DNA of 19,871 nucleotides from Bacteroidales bacterium UBA4788 (lineage in GTDB: Bacteria; Bacteroidota; Bacteroidia; Bacteroidales; VadinHA17), in contig DHGW01000032.1 in the NCBI GenBank assembly GCA_002402965.1, positions 1-19,871 on the forward strand. Direction: 5' to 3'. This document shows, piece after piece, positions 1 through 8,124 of the stretch. Below the pieces are notes generated by a model. The model worked only from the letters and a program-made list of their open reading frames with translations. It was not told where the DNA came from and searched no databases. Within the stretch, counting starts at the first letter, position 1; each line of letters begins with the position of its first letter. The translations under genes and the position numbers were made by a program.

Positions 1-323
1 CTTGACCTGCCCTGTACATTAATTTCCTGTGTCTTCATACCTACATATGAAACCTGGATAACATTCTCGCCCTGGGCGAGCATAAGCACAAAACGTCCGT
101 CAACATCGGCTGCAACACCCTTGACAGTGTTCAGCACCTTGACGGCTGCACCCGGAACCGTTTCACCGGCCGGATCCTTAACCACACCACTCAACTGCCT
201 GGTCTGCGCCTGCAGATTGATGGCCAGGAACAGCGCCAGCAGCGAAATCAGCGATCTCCTCAGATGAATGCCTGCTCCTTTGCGGGCACACATCACCTGT
301 TTTGAATTGCATTCTCTTTTCAT
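1..323 (-). CDS. SusC/RagA-type TonB-linked outer-membrane receptor, N-terminal part only
   Basis: This gene starts at ATG 323 and runs off the left edge, leaving about 107 codons. The product begins with a basic stretch and a hydrophobic core (SLISLLALFLAINLQAQ, about residues 25-41), which is a signal peptide with likely cleavage before Gln. It continues with a carboxypeptidase-regulatory-like domain (LSGVVKDPAGETVPGAAVKV, then DVDGRFVL and VSYVGMKTQEI). That layout is typical of SusC-type receptors, which import oligosaccharides across the outer membrane in a TonB-dependent way. The plug and barrel lie outside the window, so the SusC call is an inference from this domain order and the GH-rich context. 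A second in-frame ATG (residue 11) is also possible. Two predicted AraR operators lie upstream at 379-397 and 462-480, suggesting arabinose control. Confidence 0.8.
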   Translation of the reverse strand, partial: MKRECNSKQVMCARKGAGIHLRRSLISLLALFLAINLQAQTRQLSGVVKDPAGETVPGAAVKVLNTVKGVAADVDGRFVLMLAQGENVIQVSYVGMKTQEINVQGRS

Positions 324-378
324 AAAGGTTAGTTAATTCCGTTAAAAACCTGGTTAATAATTAGTTGTTTATCTAGAT

Positions 379-397
379 TAGTGTGCATTTTACACTT
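379..397. promoter_or_regulatory. Predicted AraR operator (susC-proximal copy)
   Basis: The site reads TAGTGTGCATTTTACACTT. Its right half TTTACACTT matches the other two copies well, and the left half departs from the consensus AARTGTAnnWnnTACACTT at two positions. It lies 56-74 bp upstream of the susC ATG. Its centre is 83 bp from that of the next copy. It is the weakest of the three copies, and its role is inferred from similarity alone. Confidence 0.5.
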
Positions 398-461
398 TAT
401 AGAGAACGGTATCAGGCCTGATTGAAAAAAATGGATTGTATGCCCGGGATTCGCGTCTGTT

Positions 462-480
462 AAATGTAAAATTTACACTT
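462..480. promoter_or_regulatory. Predicted AraR operator overlapping a susC promoter
   Basis: The site reads AAATGTAAAATTTACACTT, a near-perfect palindrome around a central base (TGTAAA-N-TTTACA core). It differs from the copy upstream of araT (11523-11541) only in the middle bases. On the minus strand it contains TAAATTTT, a 5/6 match to the Bacteroidota -7 box TAnnTTTG. Exactly 19 bases upstream of that lies CTTG, a 3/4 match to the -33 TTTG. A repressor bound here would block that promoter. The promoter is inferred from the match. Confidence 0.62.
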
Positions 481-515
481 TTTCATAGCTCATGCAAGAT
501 AGGCGTTTTTCGAGA

Positions 516-543
516 CAGGAAGTATGTTATAAAACATGTCCTG
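516..543. other. Imperfect inverted repeat downstream of the GH127 operon
   Basis: CAGGA and TCCTG arms and the inner ATGTT / AACAT arms form a two-part stem closed by a four-base loop. It lies between the last gene of the arabinose operon and the susC promoter. It has no U-rich tail on either strand, so it is not a classical intrinsic terminator. It could be an RNA-stabilising 3' hairpin or a protein site. Confidence 0.3.
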
Positions 544-574
544 CAAACGATTTAAATAACAGCTTACCGAGTTA

Positions 575-2995
575 TTACTCAATAATTACTTCATGAATAC
601 CCGAAGAAAACTCACTGTTCAGCCGGACGTTAATCCTGATGCCTGAAGCTGTTACCGGGTTTATCTCAGCTATATTCCAGGCGTCCTTTGTTACGACCAG
701 AGGAGAGGCAGTTGCTGCTTTTTTCCAGCTGCCGCCGCTAAGATATTCAACCGTCCATTCGTCAGGTACACGACAGCCACCAAAGGGACCGTCATCAAAC
801 CAGTAAACCTTAACCCCTGACACCTTTTCAGGCTTTACGAAGTCGAACCTCACCCACTCCCACTTATTATTTTCAGGCCACCAATGATAGTAAGGCCATG
901 TATGGTCATTTGAATTTGCTGGTTCAAGCTGATCATTGATAGCTGAGAGTGACCTGTTGGGCGTACTGGCAGTCACCTTGCTTGTAAAGGCCATAGTAGG
1001 TGCAGGCGTCGGTCTGGCGCTGGTCTCTCTGAATGGCAGCCACACTTTCATCTCCCCTGCCCCGCGGTTGTTCCACAGATGGTAAGGAATCAGTGTCAGT
1101 TCACCGTATTCGCCGAGCGAAATCGAACCGTCGAGGTTCCTTGCAGCCTCCCTGGCCCTGGTGCTTATGACCTGGGTTCCGTTAAGCAGATCAGCCCTGA
1201 ATTCCGTGCTGAACTCAGGATTTTCATCAATAACAAGTCCGAGAATATTTCCTTCGGCATTGTCAGGCCATTCTGCACAGAACATCAGCGGTCCCCTCTG
1301 TACTGCATATTTTCCCTCGTCGTCCTTTACCTTTTCGTCAGCCAGAACGGTCCTTACAGGCATGGGAATATCCATTTCAACCCTGTCGCCTGCCTGCCAT
1401 TTTCTCGTAATGACGGCATACCCGTTATCAATCTGCACCTCTGTGTTCTTACCGTTGACGACAATGACATAGTTCTCATCCGACTGCCCGGTAAAGCTGT
1501 AAAGTCCTCCGGGCATGGCCTCATTCCTTGCCCATCCGGGGATGCGGATGCGAAGGGTGAACTTTCCGGCCTGCTCAGGGTCAACTGTCATGTTGACTTT
1601 GCCTTCCCATGGGTAGTTCGTCTCCTGTGCAACTTTCACCTTGTGTTTCCCAAAATTAATATCGGCAGTATTGGAAGCAAACAAATTGATATACAGATCA
1701 TTGTCGGTCACGGAGTAAATATATCCGGGGATCGCAGGGATGAATCTGCATACGTTTGAGGGGCAGCATGCGCAGCCGAACCATGCGGAGCGCTCATGCT
1801 GTCCGCTGGACTCAAGAGGATTGGGATAGAAGAACCTGTCTCCTGCAAGGTTGACACCCGAAAGTGCACCATTATAAAGGGTCTTCTCAAGCACGTCAAA
1901 GTATTTGCCCTCACCGTGCATCGAGAAGAGCCTGTGGTTGAAGAAGATGTTGCCTATGGAGGCGCATGTCTCGCAGTATGCAGACATGTTCGGGAGGTTG
2001 TAGGGCTCTGAAAAGCCCTCGTTTCCGCCCGATGCCCCGATGCCGCCGGTGATGTACATCTTCCTGTGCACCAGGTCCTCCCATATCTTCGTAATGGCAT
2101 TGACATAGGCTTCATCGCCGAGTATGGATGCCACATCGGCCATGCCTGAATACATGTATGTCGCCCTTACTGAATGGCCTACCGCCTCGGTCTGATCAAC
2201 CACTTTCTTGTGGCTCTGTGAGTACTCTTCTCCATCCTCGCGCTCTCCCCGTGCATCAAGGAAGAATTTTGCAAGGTCAAGGTATCTTTTCTCTCCTGTC
2301 TCCCTGTAGAGCTTGACCAGTCCCATCTCTATCACCTGGTGCCCGGGGTAGCTTACGAATGCATCCCACCCGAAATCCTTGTCAACCAGGTCGGCCGACT
2401 TCAGTGCGATATCCAGCAGTTCCCTCTTGCCGGTGGCCTGATAGTGTGCCACGGCAGCTTCGTACATGTGCCCAAGGTTATAGAGCTCATGGCTTAGTAT
2501 GTTTGTCTTTTCCCATCTTTCGCCCTCTGCCCAGTCATGCACCTTACCATATCCCATCTCTGCTATGGTGCGGTTGGTATACAGATAGCCGTCATCCTCC
2601 TGTGCAAGGCCTATTTTATGAATTAAGGTGTCAAGGTATGCTTCCAGGTCAGGATCCGGAAAGGTCTGCAGCGAGTAGCTCGCCCCCTCGATGATCTTTG
2701 TAACATCGGAATCGTCAAACGGATATATCGTCTGAAACTTCCCGGTATCAAGACCGCCTGCAATCTCGAAGTTCTTTATCCGTCCGGTGGATTCACAGTA
2801 TCCGAAGGCGATTGGTATGGTCACCTCGTGATTCTTGAGTATTCTGGGTGCCCAGAAATTGTCGGTCATCTTAACCGATGTGAAAGGCACCGGCCTGATA
2901 GGATAGTTGCCGTCATCTTTGCTGCCGCTGCACGATGATGCCATGGCTATCATCGCTGCAACTGCCAGAATTGTGATTCTTCCCGTTAATTTCAT
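575..2995 (-). CDS. GH127 beta-L-arabinofuranosidase lipoprotein with C-terminal F5/8-type domain
   Basis: This 806-residue protein is a predicted secreted lipoprotein (signal ending AMASSC, Cys22). It should cleave terminal beta-linked L-arabinofuranose from plant glycans or glycoproteins. The catalytic region (about 35-655) has the GH127 zinc/nucleophile set. Glu342 and Cys344 lie in CETCAS, and Cys410/Cys411 lie in GCACCPSN. By family knowledge these match the Glu338/Cys340/Cys417/Cys418 set of HypBA1, where one cysteine is the nucleophile. Other conserved blocks are LSHELYNLGHMYEAAVAHY and MYITGGIGA. Residues about 665-806 form an extra beta-rich region (RFDFVKPEKVSGVKVYWFDD, DEWTVEY) resembling a discoidin/F5-8 type C carbohydrate-binding module. 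It starts 9 bp after the neighbouring GH127 gene ends and is the last gene of the operon. Substrate is inferred from the family and the ara context. Confidence 0.9.
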   Translation of the reverse strand: MKLTGRITILAVAAMIAMASSCSGSKDDGNYPIRPVPFTSVKMTDNFWAPRILKNHEVTIPIAFGYCESTGRIKNFEIAGGLDTGKFQTIYPFDDSDVTKIIEGASYSLQTFPDPDLEAYLDTLIHKIGLAQEDDGYLYTNRTIAEMGYGKVHDWAEGERWEKTNILSHELYNLGHMYEAAVAHYQATGKRELLDIALKSADLVDKDFGWDAFVSYPGHQVIEMGLVKLYRETGEKRYLDLAKFFLDARGEREDGEEYSQSHKKVVDQTEAVGHSVRATYMYSGMADVASILGDEAYVNAITKIWEDLVHRKMYITGGIGASGGNEGFSEPYNLPNMSAYCETCASIGNIFFNHRLFSMHGEGKYFDVLEKTLYNGALSGVNLAGDRFFYPNPLESSGQHERSAWFGCACCPSNVCRFIPAIPGYIYSVTDNDLYINLFASNTADINFGKHKVKVAQETNYPWEGKVNMTVDPEQAGKFTLRIRIPGWARNEAMPGGLYSFTGQSDENYVIVVNGKNTEVQIDNGYAVITRKWQAGDRVEMDIPMPVRTVLADEKVKDDEGKYAVQRGPLMFCAEWPDNAEGNILGLVIDENPEFSTEFRADLLNGTQVISTRAREAARNLDGSISLGEYGELTLIPYHLWNNRGAGEMKVWLPFRETSARPTPAPTMAFTSKVTASTPNRSLSAINDQLEPANSNDHTWPYYHWWPENNKWEWVRFDFVKPEKVSGVKVYWFDDGPFGGCRVPDEWTVEYLSGGSWKKAATASPLVVTKDAWNIAEINPVTASGIRINVRLNSEFSSGIHEVIIE

Positions 2996-3004
2996 CTTAT
3001 AGTG

Positions 3005-5002
3005 TTATTTCAATTTCATCCAGACTGTCATCTCTCCCCTGCCCCTGTTTGCCCAGGAATAATAAGGCACCGCCTTTGCATTCCTTACCGCTCCCGAGGG
3101 ATCGGTAACTGTGAACTTCAGGGTACCAGCCCCCACGGTCACTCCCTCTCCGCGTGAGAACTGCGGCCTGACTGAAGGGTTCACCGTAATCTCACGCACC
3201 GGGCCGTTATCAGCCTCCTCGAGGCAATAGACAACAGGTCCCATACCCAAAGCCACTCTGCCGCTGTCAGCAGCCACATCAGCGTGGGCTTTTATAAACC
3301 GTGGCTCCATCGGCAGTGATATCTCAACTATATCGCCACTCTTCCATTCCCGGTCAAGCAGGGCAAATCCGTTTATTATCTGCGCCTTAACCTTCCTTCC
3401 ATTGACACGTACAGCCACCTTGCCGGTAGCCTGGGTTACATACCTGTAAAGGTTTCCTTCAAACGGGTCGCTGCCGGTCCATGCCGGGATCCGTATTCCG
3501 AAAACGAAGCTGCTCCCGTCTGTGGCAGGATTGACTGTAACCTTTACATTGCCATCCCAGGGGTAATCTGTCTCAAGGCTGAAGTCAGCCTCACCTGCCG
3601 GTGTCCTGAGCTTAGCCGTTGAACCTATGAACAGGTTCAGGTTTATCCCCGTGGCTGTCTCTGACCAGATATACTGTTTCATTGCCGGCATGAATCGGGC
3701 CACGTTGCCTGGGCAGCATGAACAGTCGAACCATCCTGCACGCTCGAAGCGCCCGTCAGACTCAAGGGGATTGGTATAGAAGAAACTGCACCCGTCCTGA
3801 CCGATGCCGGATATAAGTCCGTTGTAAAGTGTCCTTTCAAGTACGTCGAGATATTTTGCTTCGCCTGTGGCAAGATAGAGCCTGTGATTCCAGAAAACAT
3901 TGGCCACAGAGGCGCAGGTTTCTGTATAAGCGGTCATATTGGGCAATTCATAAGGCTGACCGAAGGCTTCACCGTGCTCCTTTGAACCGATGCCTCCCGT
4001 GATGTATATCTTCCGTCCTGTGACATCGTCCCAGATTTCCTTTGATGCATCGAGATAGCTGTTCTCTCCGGTGACCCTTGAGAGATCTGCCATGGCGGTA
4101 TACATGTATGCTCCTCTCACAGCATGTCCCACGGCCTCCTTCTGCTCCAGGACCGGCAAATGCATCTGCAGGTAGAGAGAATCATTGTAGACCTCGAACC
4201 TGGAACCGGCCGGATGCCTCAGGTACTGTTCCTGCCTGCCCCTGACGTCAATAAAGAAACGTGCCAGTTCCAGCCACTGGCTGTTGCCGGTCAGTTCATA
4301 GAGCTTTATCAGTCCGATCTCTATCTCCTGGTGGCCGGGGGCAATCTCGCGCAGTCCCCACCCGAATTCGGAGGCTACCAGCTCAGCATTCTTCAGGGCA
4401 ACGTTCAGGAATTTATTTGAACCGGTTGCAAGGTAGTGGGCCACGGCAGCTTCATACATATGCCCCACATTATATAGCTCGTGACTGACGCGCTCATCAA
4501 TCCATCGTTCCCTGCCGGCTCCGGGCGCCATGTTTACCGGGTCAATGGTGCGGGTGGTGTACAGGTAACCGTCATCTTCCTGGGCTGCAGCTATCAGCGT
4601 CACCAGGCTGTCAACGTAATGACGGAGCTCAGGATCAGGTGTCTCAAGGAGGGAATAGCATGCCCCCTCGATGATCTTGAACACATCTGAGTCATTGTAC
4701 CGTTGACCGGTATGTTTTCCCTTTTTCAGCCCGCCGGCAATGGCAAAATTGTCAATACGGCCGGTCTCCTCACATTTGCCGAAGATATATGGAATGGTTG
4801 CGGTCCGGTTCCTCTCTATGATCGGCTTCCAGAAGCTGTCATTCACTGTTACAGCCTGCAGGGAGGGAGTTTCCAGCCAGCCCGACTGTTCCATAACCGG
4901 TCCGGTCGTGCCGCGGTTGCATGCTGATACCATGAATATCACGGCGCAGGCGATCAGTGCCGGCAGCATCGCTGCAGGAGTTATCCTGATCATATTCTTC
5001 AT
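3005..5002 (-). CDS. GH127 beta-L-arabinofuranosidase lipoprotein, catalytic domain only
   Basis: This 665-residue protein is a second GH127 enzyme, clearly paralogous to the 806-residue one beside it. Its signal peptide ends VSAC (Cys28), so it is a predicted lipoprotein. The metal/catalytic residues are present: Glu361 and Cys363 in YTETCAS, and Cys429/Cys430 in CSCCPGN. It ends just after NRGRGEMTVW, where the neighbour goes on into its C-terminal domain, so this one lacks the added binding module. It also carries an insert (about residues 258-287) that its paralog lacks. Its ATG shares one base with the araB stop (TGATG), implying coupled translation. The two enzymes may differ in linkage or aglycone preference, but the sequence cannot show which. 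Confidence 0.9.
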   Translation of the reverse strand: MKNMIRITPAAMLPALIACAVIFMVSACNRGTTGPVMEQSGWLETPSLQAVTVNDSFWKPIIERNRTATIPYIFGKCEETGRIDNFAIAGGLKKGKHTGQRYNDSDVFKIIEGACYSLLETPDPELRHYVDSLVTLIAAAQEDDGYLYTTRTIDPVNMAPGAGRERWIDERVSHELYNVGHMYEAAVAHYLATGSNKFLNVALKNAELVASEFGWGLREIAPGHQEIEIGLIKLYELTGNSQWLELARFFIDVRGRQEQYLRHPAGSRFEVYNDSLYLQMHLPVLEQKEAVGHAVRGAYMYTAMADLSRVTGENSYLDASKEIWDDVTGRKIYITGGIGSKEHGEAFGQPYELPNMTAYTETCASVANVFWNHRLYLATGEAKYLDVLERTLYNGLISGIGQDGCSFFYTNPLESDGRFERAGWFDCSCCPGNVARFMPAMKQYIWSETATGINLNLFIGSTAKLRTPAGEADFSLETDYPWDGNVKVTVNPATDGSSFVFGIRIPAWTGSDPFEGNLYRYVTQATGKVAVRVNGRKVKAQIINGFALLDREWKSGDIVEISLPMEPRFIKAHADVAADSGRVALGMGPVVYCLEEADNGPVREITVNPSVRPQFSRGEGVTVGAGTLKFTVTDPSGAVRNAKAVPYYSWANRGRGEMTVWMKLK

Positions 5003-6669
5003 CAGCCTTTTACCTCTTTCCTGATTATCTTGAGTCTCTTCATGACGTCATTGGCCCCGCGGCCGAAGTAGTCGTGAAGTAACCGGTACTCAGCGAAGAG
5101 CCTGTCATATACAGCCGCATTCGCCTTTACCGGTTTATAAGTCTGCTCTTTAACCTTGGCCATGACGGAGGCAGCATCCATGATGGTGTCAAAACCACCT
5201 GCCGCCTTCCCTGCAGCAACAGCACCGAACATTGCCGAACCAAGTGCCGGGGCCTGCGGTGAACCGGAAATCTTTATCTCGCGATTGATGACGTCAGCAT
5301 AGATCTGCATCACGAATGGGTTCTTTTCGGCGATGCCTCCGGCTGCATAAAACTCTTTGACGGGCACACCGTTTTCATCAAAGGTTTCGATTATCATCCT
5401 GGTGCCGAACGCAGTCGCCTCGATCAGTGCGCGGTAAATCTCCTCCGGCTTTGTCACCAGGCTCATTCCGGCAATCATTCCGGTGAGGTCAACATCAACC
5501 AGTACCGACCTGTTGCCGTTCCACCAGTCCAGTGCCACCAGGCCGCTCTCACCGGGCTTCAGCCGTGAGGCCTTCTCTGTCAGCAGAGTGTGCAGATCAA
5601 CCCCTATGGCATCGGCTTCAGCTTTGTATTCCGCCGGAGCGCAGTTCTCTACGAACCACTGGAAGTGGTCACCAACGCAACTCTGTCCGGCTTCATAACC
5701 GAAAAATCCCTCTATTATTCCGTCCTCAACCACGCCGCACATGCCAGGCACCTCCCTTTCAACATCTCCGAGAAGCATGTGGCATGTTGAGGTGCCGATA
5801 ATGGCAAGCATCTTGCCCGGCGATGTGATGCCGACCGCCGGAATGGAGACATGTGCGTCAACATTTGCCACGGCCACGGCGGTTCCTTCCTTCAACCCTG
5901 TCAGCTTTGCTGCAGCGGCGGAAATGGTTCCGGCTTTCGTGCCAACAGGCAGAAGCTTGCGTGAAAGCTTCTCGTCGACAAGTCTTTCCATCCCCGGATG
6001 GAGGGCTTTGAAGAAATCATTGGATGGATAACCCACATGCTTGTGCCATATTGCTTTATACCCGGCAGTGCATGTGTTGCGTGTCTCAACTCCGGTCAGC
6101 TGCCACACCACCCAGTCAGCTGCCTCGATGAAACGGTCAGCGGCATTGTAGACCTCCGGGTCTTCATTGATTGTCTGCCATATCTTCGGTATCATCCACT
6201 CGGACGAGATCTTGCCGCCATAGCGTTTCAGGAACTTCTCACCTCTCTCCTCCGCAATGGCATTGAGCCTGTTTGCCTCATCCTGTGCTGCGTGATGCTT
6301 CCACAGCTTGATCCAGGCATTGGGCCTGTTTTTGAATTTTTCCAGGAAACAGAGCGGCGTACCGTCAGCCTTTACCGGTAACACAGTGCATGCAGTGAAG
6401 TCAATTCCCACTCCCACAACCTGTTCGGGTGTCACCATCGCCATCTTCATGACCTGAGGTATGGTCACGCTGAAAACATCCAGGTAATCACGGGGATGCT
6501 GCAACGCCCAGTCAACACCCAGCGGAGTGCCGTCAGGCAGCTTTTCGTCCATAACACCGTGAGAGTATTCATGAACGGCTACTGCCACTTCCTCACCCGT
6601 AGTTGTATCAACTATTACCGCTCTTCCCGACAGGGTTCCAAAATCAACTCCAATAGTAAACTTATGCAT
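5002..6669 (-). CDS. araB: L-ribulokinase
   Basis: This 555-residue FGGY-family kinase phosphorylates L-ribulose with ATP to L-ribulose-5-phosphate in the cytoplasm. Visible motifs are the N-terminal phosphate-binding GVDFGTLSGRA (about 7-17), GVGIDFTACTVLP (86-98), the substrate/catalytic block VANVDAHVSIPA with Asp271, GTSTCHMLL (292-300), GYEAGQSCVGDHFQWFV (324-340), and the C-terminal AAGGIAEKNPF and PALGSAMFGA. Length matches the known enzyme (about 560). The start is ATG 6669 (MHKFTIGVDFGT), because the nucleotide-binding fold begins there. A longer frame to 6759 would overlap araD. It starts 13 bp after araD and overlaps the next GH127 gene by one base. Confidence 0.96.
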   Translation of the reverse strand: MHKFTIGVDFGTLSGRAVIVDTTTGEEVAVAVHEYSHGVMDEKLPDGTPLGVDWALQHPRDYLDVFSVTIPQVMKMAMVTPEQVVGVGIDFTACTVLPVKADGTPLCFLEKFKNRPNAWIKLWKHHAAQDEANRLNAIAEERGEKFLKRYGGKISSEWMIPKIWQTINEDPEVYNAADRFIEAADWVVWQLTGVETRNTCTAGYKAIWHKHVGYPSNDFFKALHPGMERLVDEKLSRKLLPVGTKAGTISAAAAKLTGLKEGTAVAVANVDAHVSIPAVGITSPGKMLAIIGTSTCHMLLGDVEREVPGMCGVVEDGIIEGFFGYEAGQSCVGDHFQWFVENCAPAEYKAEADAIGVDLHTLLTEKASRLKPGESGLVALDWWNGNRSVLVDVDLTGMIAGMSLVTKPEEIYRALIEATAFGTRMIIETFDENGVPVKEFYAAGGIAEKNPFVMQIYADVINREIKISGSPQAPALGSAMFGAVAAGKAAGGFDTIMDAASVMAKVKEQTYKPVKANAAVYDRLFAEYRLLHDYFGRGANDVMKRLKIIRKEVKG

Positions 6670-6682
6670 GTCTCTCTTATTA

Positions 6683-7375
6683 TTATTTCTTTTTCTGACC
6701 GTAATAGGCATTAAGGCCATGCTTGCGCAGGTAGTGCCTGTCAAGCAGATGCCTGTCAATCTCCTGCGGGTCGGCCAGGCTGACTGACAGAGCTGCCATC
6801 CGCGCTACCTCTTCCAGGATAACGGCATTGTGAACGGCGGCAGCAGGAGTTGCACCCCAGACAAAGGGGCCATGTGAGGCCACAAGAACTGCCGGCATGG
6901 TCATGGGATCTCTCCCCTCCAGCACCTCAGCAATAACAAGGCCCGTGTTGTATTCATATTCATTCTCCGTCTCCTCCGGTGTAAGCCTCCTCGTTACCGG
7001 AACCGGACCGTAAAAATAGTCCGCGTGCGTCGTGCCCAGGCATGGTATCGGCCTGCAGGCCTGAGCCCACGCTGTGGCATGGGTGGAGTGGGTGTGCACC
7101 ACCCCACCAATACCGGGAAATGCCTTGTACAGTGCCCGGTGAGTGGGCGCATCAGTGGAGGGATTGAGAGTACCCTCAACCACATGCCCTTCCAGATCTG
7201 TCACAACCATATCACCAACAGTCATCTCATCATAGGAGACACCCGATGGTTTAATGACCATAAGTCCTGACGCCCTGTCCAGACCGCTTACGTTACCCCA
7301 GGTCATGATAATAAGGCCATGCCTGACAAGTTCAAGATTGGCCCTGAATACGTCTTCCTTAAGCTTTTCAAGCAT
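6683..7375 (-). CDS. araD: L-ribulose-5-phosphate 4-epimerase
   Basis: This 230-residue class II aldolase-fold epimerase converts L-ribulose-5-phosphate to D-xylulose-5-phosphate, the last step of the pathway. Its length nearly equals the E. coli enzyme (231). Key sites are visible: TWGNVSG (25-31) and KPSGV (42-46) for phosphate binding, Asp75 in STDAPTH, and zinc ligands His94 and His96 in HTHSTHATAWAQ. His168 in ASHGPF, Asp119 in THADYF and the C-terminal HGLNAYYGQ complete the set, the last holding the tyrosine counterpart of E. coli Tyr229. It lies 44 bp after araR and 13 bp before araB. Confidence 0.96.
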   Translation of the reverse strand: MLEKLKEDVFRANLELVRHGLIIMTWGNVSGLDRASGLMVIKPSGVSYDEMTVGDMVVTDLEGHVVEGTLNPSTDAPTHRALYKAFPGIGGVVHTHSTHATAWAQACRPIPCLGTTHADYFYGPVPVTRRLTPEETENEYEYNTGLVIAEVLEGRDPMTMPAVLVASHGPFVWGATPAAAVHNAVILEEVARMAALSVSLADPQEIDRHLLDRHYLRKHGLNAYYGQKKK

Positions 7376-7419
7376 TATGATTCCGTTTTAAGGTTAACTC
7401 CCCGGTTATACTCACTGCC

Positions 7420-8124
7420 TCAGCTGACAGCGAGGTTAAAGAAGAACCCGTTCCTGGCAAGTTCTCTGTATTTTTCTACATTGAACCTGTAATACCAGGC
7501 GCCCTTCTTTGATGTCTCCCGCTCTTTTTCATCCTGTTTGTCAAGCAGTTCCATCGACAGTATCTTCTTTCTGAAGTTGCGCTTATCGACATTTCTGAGG
7601 TAGATCGCCTCATACAGGTTCTGCAACTGAACGAGGGTGAACTTCTCCGGAAGGAGTTCAAAACCCACCGGGTAAACCTTTACCTTCTCTACCAGCTCCT
7701 TCAGTGCCCTGTCAACCATTACCCTGTGGTCAAAGATCAACTCAGGCAGGCTGGAGATGGAACGCCAGTGAGCCCCGTTCTTCTTGTTTATCTCCGGATC
7801 GAGCTCGTGTATCCCGATAAGGGCAAAATAAGCCGTTGAGATTACCCTGGCACCAGGATCACGTTTTGTCTCGCCATATGTGTAGAGCTGTTCCATGTAG
7901 AGATCCGACAAACCTGTAAGGGTGCAAAGTACCCTGCCTGCAGCGTCATCCAGGCTTTCGTTTTCCTGCACAAACCCTCCTGCCAGTGACCATTGTCCGA
8001 GAGCGGGCTCGAAGCTTCTCTTTATAAGGAGAAGCTTGAGCTCCTTCTCGGCAATGTCATATCCGAAGATGATGCAGTCAACTGCCAGATAGTGCTTCGG
8101 ATATTTTGAATAAATGTGTGTCAT
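7420..8124 (-). CDS. araR: Nudix-fold transcriptional regulator of arabinose genes, AraR type
   Basis: This 234-residue protein has a Nudix-like fold (about 10-140) followed by a winged-helix region (about 150-234, with FTLVQLQNLYEAIYLRNVDK and NFRKKILSMELL). This is the NrtR/AraR layout known from Bacteroidota. The Nudix box is degenerate. In GGFVQENESLDDAAGRVLC the Arg64 remains, but the catalytic glutamates of REUxEE are replaced by Val65, Thr68 and Leu69, so hydrolysis is unlikely and the fold probably senses a ligand. In Bacteroides such AraR proteins repress ara genes until L-arabinose binds. Its position inside the ara operon and the three 19-bp palindromes fit this. ATGA overlap with the araA stop indicates translational coupling. 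Confidence 0.88.
   Translation of the reverse strand: MTHIYSKYPKHYLAVDCIIFGYDIAEKELKLLLIKRSFEPALGQWSLAGGFVQENESLDDAAGRVLCTLTGLSDLYMEQLYTYGETKRDPGARVISTAYFALIGIHELDPEINKKNGAHWRSISSLPELIFDHRVMVDRALKELVEKVKVYPVGFELLPEKFTLVQLQNLYEAIYLRNVDKRNFRKKILSMELLDKQDEKERETSKKGAWYYRFNVEKYRELARNGFFFNLAVS

Noticed and set aside
542..574. Intrinsic terminator after the last GH127 gene
   Set aside because: Only a short AT-rich stem (AATAAC/GTTATT) is present and there is no T-tract.
1079..1759. 226-codon plus-strand frame across the first GH127 gene
   Set aside because: It is antisense to a well-supported GH127 gene, has no recognisable domain, and reads as a mirror of the coding bias.
6670..6759. Longer N-terminus for araB
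   Set aside because: It overlaps araD, and the FGGY fold begins within a few residues of ATG 6669.
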